This document shows, piece after piece, positions 1-11,100 of a DNA stretch of 64,000 bases (positions within the stretch are counted from its first letter, which is position 1; every line of letters starts with the position of its first letter). Under the pieces are notes generated by a model. The model saw nothing but the letters and a program-made list of their open reading frames with translations, made no database searches and was not told where the DNA came from. The stretch comes from Pomphorhynchus laevis (Eukaryota; Acanthocephala; Palaeacanthocephala; Echinorhynchida; Pomphorhynchidae), in the NCBI GenBank assembly GCA_012934845.2, contig WNNJ02001520.1, positions 278,341-342,340 on the forward strand, in the 5' to 3' direction. The translations under genes were made by a program, and so were the position numbers.

Positions 1-305
1 TGGGGATGATCGATGAGCCAAAAGATACAGTGGGATAATATATGTTTGGTTTACGGGGGAGGATCCACATTATTTTAGACTTGTCGGGGTTTAGAACGAG
101 ATGGAGATTGGAGAGACGTTTGTAGATAGAAGAAAGACAGTTGGAGGCAGAAATGCCGATATCGTGTATGCGATGTGCGGGTGCATGATCATAGATGAGG
201 ATGTCATCGGTGTATTGCATGACGTTTAAGTAGTAAGGTTTGATAAACGGAGAGAGATAGCCAAGCAGAAGAGAGAAAAGTAGAGGACCTAGGACAGAAC
301 CTTTG
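1..305 (-). mobile_element. LINE family B reverse transcriptase fragment
   Basis: Reading the minus strand gives an open stretch with RT motif B in the form GIPKGSVLGPLLFSLLLGYL, followed by MQYTDDILIYDHA, the catalytic motif C with YTDD where YADD is usual. A conserved LNPDKSKIMW block follows. This is the palm of a non-LTR retrotransposon reverse transcriptase. The fragment runs off the window edge at base 1. At about 305 it stops abruptly where the LINE A tail begins, so it was cut by that insertion. It probably belongs to the same family as the pieces at 1450-1888 and 3600-4330, judging by style only. Confidence 0.75.
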
Positions 306-1127
306 GGATCCCGCTCGTACCTTTAAGATTCTACTCGTACCTTTATGAATCTACTTCAGTTTCGCCATATCTTAATCGATCGCCCAGATTATCCTGGGCT
401 GTTGTAACAATAATAATATAATTTTCAGAGACTTTACAGATGCCATGAACGTACGTGTATTTGAATGATACAATACCTCAAGCGGTAAGCAAGAACAACT
501 TGTACTGTAAAATTCATGTGACGTTTTTCTCCATTTTCTACGTCTTAGCATAAATGGATGTCCATGTAATATTAAGTATTCACCAATTCGGAATGGGCAC
601 CGTATCGGTTCACTATTATTATGCATTTCAGACCAAATTGTTTTGATGTCGTTTACTGCCTTAAGTGAGGATAATGACCGCATATTAAGACGACTTAATC
701 GCTCTTCATAGGTTAAATTATAGAGCCGAAACCCGATTAGACAAATGTTCAATACTTGTTCAATTCGTAGCTTTTCCTCTTCACTAACAGGATAGAATAC
801 TGTCTAGCATTAATTTAAAACAGATAAACATAAGGTATTGAACAGCACACGAAATGTGTCAATCTTCAGTTTACTAAAACTTCTATAGATCATCCCAAAC
901 ATTCAGGTAGCTTTAGCACATATAGCCTAGGTATTTTTCTTAGTACTAAGATTATCAGACATCACCACTCTCAAATAGCAATATTCACTAACGAATAGAA
1001 TGATTTGTGAGTCAATCAAATATGTAGTTGACAAAAATTTGTTGCCTATTTGCATGTGAGCACATTTCGCTATATTGATTACTAAACAATGTTCAACATG
1101 TTTTCCTACATAGTTCACATGCCTCAT
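306..1127 (-). mobile_element. LINE family A 3' fragment (CR1/L2-like)
   Basis: The minus strand encodes the C-terminal part of a non-LTR reverse transcriptase in broken frames. At 372-752 it reads LTYEERLSRLNMRSLSSL and HGHPFMLRRRKWRK, matching the plus-strand copy at 2922-3515 (LTYKERLSRLNMPSLSSL, RGHPLMLQRKHW). Upstream, 927-1127 matches the block after the YADD motif (INIAKCAHMQIGNKF). The block YEERL...LxxPSL is typical of the CR1/L2/Rex group. The 3' end (306-345) carries a short direct repeat around CTCGTACCTTT. The copy is 5'-truncated and has frameshifts. Nothing recognisable lies between 1128 and about 1450. Confidence 0.8.
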
Positions 1128-1449
1128 TGGTACTCTTTCAACGTTTTAAACTTTTTACCACTTCATCTAACGTGACCACTCCCTTTTTTTATATTGCCCG
1201 GCTCAATTTAGCTTGCAGTGAATATATCGAAGTGAAAAAAACGATGAGTCATCCTTATCAATCCGTAAATCAACGGAAATTTTCACTTCGTACACAAGAG
1301 GCCAAAAATCCGATGGTGTTCCGTCTCTACCCTGCCTTCTTTGCAAGTCGATCTCGCTCCTGAGCATACTTTTCGTCTTAGTCTTTACAACACTCTCTCA
1401 ATTCTTCATAAAGCGAATCTGCTTCTTGATATCTTCAATCAATAATCTA

Positions 1450-1888
1450 TCAATATACTCTCTGTATTACTGAATCCTAGAACTCTGATTCTGACGATCT
1501 TGATATTCGTCGTCTATGTCACTCTAGTTGTTCTTTAGTTGAATCAGCGCGTACAATTGTCTCTCCCACATCTACCGCTTCTAACCATGGTGGTATTGTT
1601 GCCATTGATCGTCACCCAACGTCTCTAAGTAAAATTAACGGTAGCATCCTCAACACTTCGTTTTAATACATATATGCAAATTATCAACTCATTTCCTTCT
1701 GGAACTTGCCACTGTATACAGTCCAGGCTCTGCTGCCATCTCAAATACGTTCTTTTACGAGCTTGCAGATTTTCTTTCTAATTGTTCATTGTCTTATACT
1801 CCTTATTTTGTTTTCAGTGATTTTATCATTCATGTTGATCTCCCGGCTGACACTGACTTTATTACTCTAACAAATGCTTTTTCTGAAC
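1450..1888 (+). mobile_element. LINE family B endonuclease fragment
   Basis: The plus strand reads SNHGGIVAI, then VYSPGSAAISNTFFYELADF and FVFSDFIIHVDLPADTD. This is the apurinic-type endonuclease domain (endonuclease/exonuclease/phosphatase fold) of a non-LTR retrotransposon; the GDFNIH signature survives as SDFIIH. The frame is broken by point changes. The domain stops at about 1880, where sequence of another LINE begins, and apparently resumes near 3640. That suggests LINE A inserted into LINE B. Confidence 0.7.
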
Positions 1889-2158
1889 ATCCTACTTAGA
1901 GAATTAGCTTCCCGCATTTGCGGTCCACTACATCGAATATTCATGTTCATCGCCCGGCTGAAACTGACTTTATTACTCTAACAAACGCTTTTTCCATCCA
2001 TCCTACTTAGAGAATTAGCTTCCCGCATTTGCGATTCACTACATCGAATATTCATGTTCATCGCCCGGCTGAAACTGACTTTATTACTCTAACAAACGCT
2101 TTTTCATCCATCCTACTTAGAGAATTAGCTTCCCGCATTTGCGGTCCACTACATCGAA
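1827..2158 (+). repeat. 111-bp tandem triplication across a LINE B / LINE A junction
   Basis: Three head-to-tail copies start near 1827, 1938 and 2049. Each contains ATTCATGTT, CCCGGCTGA, ACTGACTTTATTACTC and CCCGCATTTGCG. Each unit joins the end of the LINE B endonuclease to the start of the LINE A reverse transcriptase segment, so the duplication happened after the two became fused. Confidence 0.85.
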
Positions 2159-3600
2159 TATTCATATTTTCCTTATGCAAATCAAAGATTCCCCTCGACT
2201 GGCTAAAATCGATAGTTTGCCCTGTATATAAAAAAGGTGATAGGTCATGCGCCAGCAATTTTAGACCAGTTAGTCTGACATGTATTTGCTGTAAGGTACT
2301 AGAGCGTTTGATTTTGTTGCACATCAACCGCCATATTTCGATAAATAACCTTTTAAATCCTGCCCAACATGGATTCCGATCGAGTAGATCAACATGTTCA
2401 AATCTTCTAATTGCTAGAAATGATTGGTCCAGTGCTTTTGATGCCGGTGTCGACACCGACGTGGTATTCGTGGACTTCTCGCGTGCTTTCGATACAATCA
2501 ATCATAATATACTTATTGGAAAACTTATAGGACTTCGCTTTGATTCTGTTATTGTTAATTGGATTCGTGCATATTTATAAGATAGAACTGCAGCAGTCAG
2601 AGTAAGTGGGACTTTGCCAGATTGGACTTCTATATGTAGTGGTGTACCACAAAGATCGATTTTAGGACCAATTTTATTATATATATTAACGAACTCCCAT
2701 CATTACTGCTGTCAAAAACGTTGTTGTACGCCGATGATCTTAAGGTCTATCGCTGTGTTGTTAATGACCTTGACCGACAAATGTTACAGTCTGATCTCGA
2801 TACATTGACGTATTGGACAGCTGAGAACTGTTTAAGTATTAATGTGACAAAATGTGCATACATGCACATAGGGAATAAGTTTTAGACAACCAGCTACTCA
2901 ATTAACTTACAACCAATTCCTATGATTCGTCAATATAGAGACTTGGGCGGCGTCGTTTCGGATGATCTAGGCGCTAGGAAAAATACGGAGCAAATATGTG
3001 CTAGAGCAACTCGAATTTCCGGTATGATTTCCAGATGTTTTAGTAAATTAGAAATTGAGTCATTTAAACTTTTATTCACTACTCTCTGTTCAAGTGTTCT
3101 TAACTATTGTTCTCCAGCATCATACCCAGTTAACAAATCGGAAGAGTTTCGTATTGAACAGGTATTGCGACGTTCTTCTAAACGGGTAGCGGGCCTTCAT
3201 AACCTTACTTATAAGGAACGGTTAAGTCGCCTTAATATGCCCTCATTATCTTCACTTCGAGCACTAAATGACCTGGTTGTAGTGTGGCGGGCGATGAGCA
3301 ATCCTAATCCCGTAAGAAGTTTATTTCATACGCGAAATGACTTAAGATTACGTGGTCATCCACTTATGTTACAACGTAAACACTGGTGTAAAAAAGGAAA
3401 TATTAATTTTGCTGTGTGTGTCATTCCAGCTTGGAACAGTTTACCGGCGGAAGTGGTGAAGCAAACAAACAGACGTGGATTTGTATCTACTTTGAAGAAA
3501 TTTACTAATTTTTAATCACTTTGTTGTTAGTTTCCTTTTTATATTTTAAATTGTGAAGGTGTCTATTGAGCTACGCTCGCTGACATTTTAGTAATAATAA
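2101..3600 (+). mobile_element. LINE family A reverse transcriptase copy (CR1/L2-like)
   Basis: This is a 5'-truncated LINE with most of the reverse transcriptase. At 2160-2580 it reads CPVYKKGDRSCASNFRPVSL (fingers), NPAQHGFRSSRSTCSNLL, and motif A as VFVDFSRAFDTINHN. At 2614-2700 motif B reads SGVPQRSILGP, with R where Q-G is usual. Near 2730 motif C reads LYADDLKVY. The 197-residue open frame at 2922-3515 covers the thumb and C-terminal block ending in STLKKF. At least two frame breaks separate these blocks. The 3' end has TAGTAATAATAA near 3590. LINE B sequence flanks it on both sides, which indicates nesting. Confidence 0.85.
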
Positions 3601-4330
3601 CTATAAATTACTTTCAACAAGCCTCACTGATATTCTCGAAGGTGTCTCGACATCACTGATATTCCGCACTGCTTCAATGACTATACCTCCGTGTCAATAT
3701 ATGATCCTGGTTTGTCCGATCATTTCCTTGTCACTCTTACTCATCCCCATCCCCATCCTACTTCTACGCCTCTAACATTAGCTACTCCAAGTCGACCCTG
3801 GAAACTTCTCAATATCACTATTCTTTGCACAGCCTTACTCAATTCTTCGCACTTTTCCCTTCAACTTAAATATCTTTCTCTCGATGATCTCTGCATTTTG
3901 TTTGATTCTGAACTTATGACTATCCTCAATCACCTTCTGCCAAGTCGATCCCGACCTTTTCAGCGCTTGCGTTTTGCTCCCTGGTTCGATTCCGACTGTA
4001 GTCTTTTTAAGCTTCGACTCCATCACTTTTTCCGTGTGTTTAATCGTTTTCTTAAACGTTCTCCAAACTCGCTCACTCCAAATCTCCGTGCTTCCTATCT
4101 TTCTCTTCACCGTTCCCATCTTATTCTCATGCTACTAAACTTATTATCTTTTGGCAAAATCAACCCGAATCCTTTTCCAATTCTAAATCTCGTTGGAAAA
4201 TCTTAAATTCAATTCTTTCACGACCATCCATCCTATGTAACAACTACGGTCGCCGATCATTCATCGTCGCTGACCCACTCGCCTGGATTCAGCTCCCACT
4301 CGACATCCGCCGTGCTCTCTCTTTTATTAT
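3600..4330 (+). mobile_element. LINE family B fragment, end of endonuclease and linker
   Basis: A 171-residue open frame (3691-4206) begins DPGLSDHFLVTLTHPHPHPT. The LSDH motif is the last conserved block of LINE endonucleases, with the catalytic histidine. The proline- and histidine-rich linker continues with RFAPWFDSDC, a block commonly found between endonuclease and RT in Jockey/CR1-type ORF2 proteins. The sequence loses its frame after 4206, but Leu/Ser/Pro-rich LINE-like sequence goes on to about 4330. It continues the piece interrupted at about 1880. Confidence 0.65.
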
Positions 4331-4500
4331 ACCTCAAGCTTACCGCTTGAGGTATTGTATCATTCAAATACACGTACGTTCATGGCATCTGTAAAGTCTC
4401 TGAAAATTATATTATTATTGTTACAACAGCCCAGGATAATCTGGGCGATCGATTAAGATATGGCGGAACTGAAGTAGTTTCTTAAAGGTACGAGTAAAAT
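4330..4500 (+). repeat. LINE A 3' tail, inverted partner of 306-490
   Basis: From TACCTCAAGC to AAAGGTACGAGTA this stretch is the near-perfect reverse complement of 306-490. It includes the sense-strand reading FMASVKSLK and the block CCCAGGATAATCTGGGCGAT. The two LINE A tails thus face each other across about 3.8 kb. CCCAGGATAATCTGGG is itself a small palindrome. Confidence 0.85.
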
Positions 4501-5082
4501 TAGAATATCGGATGCTTAAGCAAAGAGAATTCCAGTCTTAATTTATTAATTATTAATAGTTTTATGATTAAAAGAGTGTTAAACTATGTGGGAGATCTTG
4601 TGTGCTATTTTTTGTTTAATGCAACTTTACTTTTAGATCAGGCGTGCTATCGAAATTGTTGTAAAAAGCAGAAACTCTTCTTATTTAAAGAGTTCATTTT
4701 ACTACTAATAATAATGTGAATATTCATTCAATTTCATTAAATGCTCTTAGTTTTGAACATTTTCTGCATGTATACAATAATATTAGTTTTAATCGTCCAA
4801 CATGTTCAAGTAGTCAAAAACAATGTACATATATTGTTATCAATAAGTATTTCAATATACATAAGGTAGTTTGATAATTTGGGCATGTTAAAAGTATATT
4901 TTTACTATAAGAAATAATGTTTTATATAATGGACTAAATATTTCGATAAAAGCGTAACCAAATATCGCACTTCTCTTAAATATAGAGGCCATAAGTTGTG
5001 TTACCTTTGAACTAAAATTTTGATATTCTTGCTGGCGGTGTATTATTCGTTTTTGCTAAGTTATGAAGCTTTCAATTTATAG
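4501..5082. other. AT-rich 5' flank of the TRAP-delta gene
   Basis: There is no open frame or repeat I can name. The sequence just before the start codon is TTCAATTTATAG|ATG, which has the form of a splice acceptor directly abutting the ATG. It could receive a non-coding 5' exon or a trans-spliced leader. I could not identify a core promoter. Confidence 0.4.
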
Positions 5083-5146
5083 ATGATTTCAACTACCACT
5101 GGTTATTTCAAGGTTGCAATCGTTCTGCTATTAGCAGCTGAGTACG
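5083..5146 (+). CDS. SSR4: TRAP-delta exon 1 (signal peptide)
   Basis: Codes for Met1 to Tyr21 plus the first base of codon 22. The hydrophobic run VAIVLLLAA forms the signal-peptide core. The donor is G|GTAAGC (phase 1). An upstream ATG at 5062 hits a stop after seven codons, so 5083 is the sensible start. Confidence 0.75.
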
Positions 5147-8100
5147 GTAAGCCTCAAATTGTAAATTTTCTATATTAATATTTGGTTATTATTAATGATA
5201 TTTTTCTCACTAATTCGATTCTCACAAATATTTAATATACAATAACTCAATGTTAAGATATGGTCTCTTAATAAGACGTATGTTTGTTAAAATAAACCTT
5301 TTTAGAAAAAACATTTACAATTAATTCAGGATTTTTGAGCGAAATCATTAAAAGACTAATTTATTTTTATATTTCGCTAGTTGTTGCTATTAGCATCATC
5401 AGAAACAAAAAGTACAATGTTTAAAAATGTAAGAATTTATTAAAGTAAAAAAACATTGATTAACAATGAATGTTGAATTTATGAAAAGTGAATCTCCACG
5501 CCCATATGCACTCTTCTGCAAACCCGTCTACGAGAAGCATTTGTCTTTTGACTGTCGTAATTATTTTTCTTTCCGGATTTGTGATGATAAAAACAATGAT
5601 AAAAATAAATAAAACCATATTTAAACGATAAAATTCTATTTCATTGTTTATTCAACAAATAATTTACATAAGATTTTAAATTAAACACAAAGACAGCGTA
5701 AGCCAAATTCATTTACAAAAAATTAAAATTATTCAAAATTTTTAATTTTTACATTATAAAACTTTATATATCTTTTAATTAATTAATTTTTCAAATATTC
5801 ATAATTATTAATTTTTTTAATTAATTCCAGAAGCCTTTTTAAAAATCTATAACGTTGTTCTGGTGGACGATTATTTGAGTAGAAGTATAGGCCACTCAAC
5901 ACAAACGCGTTGAGCACTACTATACACCTACTCAAACTGACATTTAAACGTCTTGCACGCAAGAACAACTTTATACCTTTTTTACTAATTTAAAACATTT
6001 TGCCATGTCTGATCTCCATTGCATCCTGGATTCGAAGATAGATACCAGTATCCTTATTTGTTTCTTCCGATTCCTCGAAAGAGCACCAAATAATTTAGTA
6101 TGGCGTCCTGCTTTGCAAAATCTCTAGTGAATTAAATTGCTTTTCGTTGGGTTTAACGATAAACCCAACTTAGACAGACGTCTAGCAATCCCATTCACCA
6201 CAGATTTCACTCTGTCTTCGAATCTCCTGTTATACAAGGAGTCTCTTTTAAACACCAGCGCTATATCGTCCGCATAGATAGTACCACTGGTGTTTCTATA
6301 TAAAAGTCCATCCAAGACTCATCTTGTCATAATCATATAAAGGATTGGCGATAAGGGGGACCCTTGAGGAAGACCATTGAATAGCTTATACAAGGGACCC
6401 TTGTCGTCTTCTAGATAAAAGCTTTTGCTCTTCATAATTCCCCACATTCGACGCAGAATGTTCAGTGGAACAACATCTCTTCTCAACGTTTCCATTACTG
6501 ATTCGAGTGTGATGTTGTCAAAGGCTGCAGACACGTCAAGAGAATGCAGCAGTGCCGGCCGTGTATTCTTAATAAGAAAACCCTGTAATGCCCTGACTGC
6601 TTTTACAGTTTCCCTACCACTACGAAACCCGTGAATGTGGTCACCCAACAATCCACGCGACTCGTAGTGGCGAGCCAGGTATCTTGCCAGATCTCTCTCA
6701 TAGATCATCACCAATTATTGGATATGGTGATAGGTCTCGTGGCCTTAGCCGTTGACACCCATTGACACTTTTGAAAAAATATAACTTTCCCGAGTGTACC
6801 TGTCTAGGCTGCTAGCGGTGAAGCTATCAGTTTAGCCGCGATTTGCCCTCGGAGTTCCTCGTCGATCAGCTTGGTAGCAGCCGCGCACGCCGAGATGCCA
6901 TTAGATGACGTCTTAGGCGTGATTGTCCACGCATCCAAGAGATCTTCAAGTGTGATATCCTCTTCCAATGGGTCAATATAATGGAAAGTAAGCTTCAAGC
7001 TATTTTGAAGCTGCACATCCTCGGAGCATATCATTGCATTTAAGAAATGTTTCTTTTTCATTTCCTCTAATACAATCTTAATGCCATTTGAAGCAGTCTA
7101 CTTGGAAGCTGCTGCTATCCAAGATTGAAAGGTGGTCTTCCTTATGGATGACCACCATTCTTTTGAGAAAGTCTTGCAGGACAGCAGCTTTCTTGCATCA
7201 CGCTTCAACGACTCTTCATCGATTTGATCTTGGAGTCGGCACATGAGAAACCTCCTCCGATCGGACTGAATATGATTAGCTCTTAATCCCCAGAGGAGTT
7301 TCGTCATGTTCGAGGCCTTAGGATTGTATTTTGGCAAGGGTGGTTGTTTTGTCCGCAGGTGTTTATTTGCTGTATTATATAATTCAGCATTAAAATTGTA
7401 TAAAAAATTATTATTTCTTAAAAAATACAATTGATTATTTATAAAATTTGAACTAAAACCATTAAAACTATTCATTTTAACATTCACGCTCAATTCATTA
7501 AAAATTTTCATGAACTCACACACATTCTCACATTCATTCGTTATATAATTTAAAATTTCATTAATATTATTATCATTATTATTGGTTAAAAACATTTAAA
7601 TTTTTGGTTGTAAGCGTATACCAGCCTTGGTAGGTTAAAATCTGGTTTTTTTGACCATTTCTTCCTTCCAAACCAAGTATACAAGCTTATGTCCGTCATT
7701 GAACCTGTCCCATTCTATGTATTGTAACAATTTTATTTTAAACTTGACATTTTTTAGATTAATTGCGATATCTAAAATGGATCGGTAACCTGTATTACGC
7801 CGGAGAAACGTTCCCTCTAGTGGGATTATGACCTCTCTAATTTGGTCAATCAGTGATCCCACTCGAGCTCATTCGGAGTCATTTAGGTCACCAACAATGT
7901 AGTGGGCACCGGCATTATACACTCTAAGCAGCAACTTCTTTACTGCCTTCTTACTGTCCTTCGTCCGCCAACCACCAGGTTTTATGTAGCAGTTTGCTAC
8001 ATACACCGGACGGAGTGAAACGAAAAATTTCAGAAGTTGATAAGAGCCCACGTAACTGGACCCCTATGAAATAAAGCAAGCGTTAAGACGCTCGCTTGTC

Positions 8101-11100
8101 ATTGAGACCAGAGTGAGCTCTAACTTACCGTCAACTTGATATGTAAAAGCCTGCTGCAGAAAAAGAACATTCTCATGATCCAAATTGGAATATTAAGCTA
8201 GGTTCCCAACGGTTCCTATATTCCAACTTATCAACGAGATGTCCTCCAACGAATTGTACGCAATACGCGGCATTTTACATGGCTGCATCTGCAGGTGGAC
8301 GTTATTCCCCTAACTTGGTACCTCCTCCTTTTGAAGAGATATCTTTCCTTGTCTGATTGTGCACGACTTTAAAAATAGCATATCCTTCCTAGTCTGAAGA
8401 AACTAAGGAGCCAAACTGCATGTTTTCGTCATCCCCTTCTGGATCCGCGTTTTTTAAAGTTGCAAAATGATTTGAGTTTTTTTTGTACTATTTTTTATTT
8501 TCATTATAGTTTTTGTAATTACTTAATGATATTCTGCTTATCTTTTTTCAAACTTTGTATTTCATTCTTTTTTGGTAATAATTTTGTTTTTATATTTTTA
8601 TTTTCCGCGGTCACTATCGTCACCTTGTTTTCCAGTTCGTTTAGTCGGTCAATCAACATTCTCATTTCGGAGACATGTTGATCACCCGACTGTTTTTTTG
8701 CGGCTTGTAAAAAGGTTTGTGCTCCTTCACACGCCTTTTTATTCTCAGCATCCACCCACTTTAAATATTCTTTAAAATGGGTGCATGTGTGAGAATAAGC
8801 CCTATGTGAATGTGTACAGTTAGCACACTTCGGTGTTTCGGACTTTTTTTCTTAATTTTGTAATTCATGATCGTCTCCACAGTGCACACAGCAAGGACCA
8901 CTTTCCAAACACATGTTTGAAAAGTGACCCCATCGCTGACAACGGTAGCACTGCGGATATCGGAATTTAAAGTCATCCTCATCGAAAATTATCAATTTGA
9001 TTAGATGACCCAAAATTCCAGGTCGAGAGTCGCGTAGCTTTTGTAAATCACTTACAGCTCCTTTCACAAGAAAAGAGCTGTAAGCTTGGTTATTGGATTT
9101 ACATTTTTATATTACAGCTATTCCGTACTTATCTGTCAAATCCTTGACATCATCTTCCTCTGCGAACGACGGTACATCCCTAAGGATTCCCGTAGCACGC
9201 AGAGAAGTGTCAGTGATTTTGATTCATTTTATTTGTTGTAGCTTTATCTGAAATGCTTCTTTTATATTTACATTTTTCAATGTTATTCTAGGCAAAACCA
9301 TCTTTCAAAATGTACCGCTCAAATATACTTTCCCGAGAGATGTTATCTTTGACGGTACATCTAATATTCTTTGAAAGGTGGTTTTGCTTTCGTCATTATC
9401 TCAAGTTATTTTCAGCGCAAAAGCGTCCTGCCTTATTGGCAGGAGCATCTTTTGCGCTGGAAATTCCTTCTCTACCTCTTTTATAAGTGTATTAATAGAT
9501 ACATGTGATTTGCGTGTTTTAATGTCTTGTATTTCACAAGACATGCGATTTTTATGCTATATATAAGTGAAAAAGAAAATAAAAATAAAAATAGATAGAT
9601 ATGCACAAAAAATAGATAAATATACACAAAAATATATATGCTATAAATAGAAACTATAAGCAAAAAAGAAAGAAACTTACCCTATCGTCTGAAGCCGACC
9701 AATTAGGCAATTAGGATTTGCCAAGATAGGATCAACTCTTGATAGGAAATTAGCTCAAATAGATTTCTTTGAGGCGGATGATACTGCTTGCAAATAATAC
9801 ACTTGAACACGAAATTCTACACTTGAACACGAAAATTGAAAAATTTGCCCTGACAATGATAAAAAAAATTAATGATTTATTAAGGTAAAAAACACAAAAT
9901 TTATATATATTTTCGTTTTTTTCTGACTTTTTCGACCCCAGCCAAGTATGGAGCCCCAATCGAGTTTCCTTTCTTTTTTCTTTCTTTTTGCAGGTTTCGA
10001 TTGAGATTTCTTTGGTTGGATGTCGAGGATAAGAATTTTAAACAAAAATTAAAAATGATAAACTGCTAAAATTCAATTCTAAAAAATAAAAATTCAAAAT
10101 CATCATAAAAAACAAAATTTGGATAAAATTGATATTACCAATAAAATAAAAAATATTTTGTAACAAAATATTTTTTGTCATTTAAACAATGACAAAAAAA
10201 TGAAGATATAATACATTTAATTATACTTTTCTTAATTTCTCTAATTTCTCTGACAAAGCACTTGTAGGCAAGCGCAATATAAAATTAATATATACATCTA
10301 ATTTTAGAAAAATAATCAAACAAATTTCAAACAAGATAAACAAAAACTTATTCAAAACATTTGATTTTCAAATTGTAAAATAAAACATATTTTTTAATTA
10401 ATTTATTTTTAATTTCAATTTCATTCATAAAAAATTTATTTATTAAAATTAATAATCGTTTTAAAAATAGATATCGTTGTTCTGGAGGGCGATTGTTTGA
10501 GTAGAAGTACAATCCGCTCAATACAAACGCATTGAGCACAATTACACATCTACCCAAACCGGCATTTAATCGACACATCTACCCAAACCGGCATTTAATC
10601 GCCTGACAATGATTTTAAAAATTATTCAATTTATATTAAAATGTACAAATCCCCGTTATTTCATTGTTTACCGAGCTGGTGACGTTACAGTCAAATTCTG
10701 CGAATTGTAAAAAATGAAAAATTACATTATTGAACATATACTATCTGCAACTTTTGAAGTCACAAAACAATAGAACAAACACAAATGTCAATAGGAAGAA
10801 ATATCAAAACAAAAATACAAAATAAATTTGAAAAAAATATAACAACAAAATATTCGTTTACAGCATCGTTACAAAACATTTAATGTAATATCTGTTTTAT
10901 TACTTGACATACTGTTACTTCGATTTTTATGAATGCAATACGCTCATAGTATTTTTATATCATAGAAAAATGTGTAGTGACATTATTCAGAAATATTTTT
11001 ATTACACATTAAAAATTTAAATAAATTTTACAATGAAATATTCTGTTAGCTTTAAAATAAAATATCTGAAAATTTAAGTAGTAATACACTATTTGAAAAT

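Larger units (their letters stand above)
5640..9400 (-). mobile_element. LINE family C copy (Jockey/I-like), degraded, in TRAP-delta intron 1
   Basis: Reading right to left, this is a LINE in broken frames: ORF1 with a coiled coil and CCHC knuckle (9067-8519), an endonuclease (8051-7635), a linker (7595-6804), a reverse transcriptase (6714-6124) and a C-terminal block (5968-5783). The order is that of a full-length Jockey/I-type element of about 3.7 kb. Stops and frameshifts are too many for activity. It lies antisense to the host gene, entirely within intron 1. Confidence 0.8.

Noticed and set aside
3835-4119. Minus-strand 94-codon frame opposite LINE B
   Set aside because: Shadow of the plus-strand LINE B coding sequence.
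9969-9995. Polypyrimidine tract plus GCAG as a splice acceptor of TRAP-delta
   Set aside because: The following sequence has no open exon ending in a donor of matching phase, and exons 1 and 2 already join in phase.
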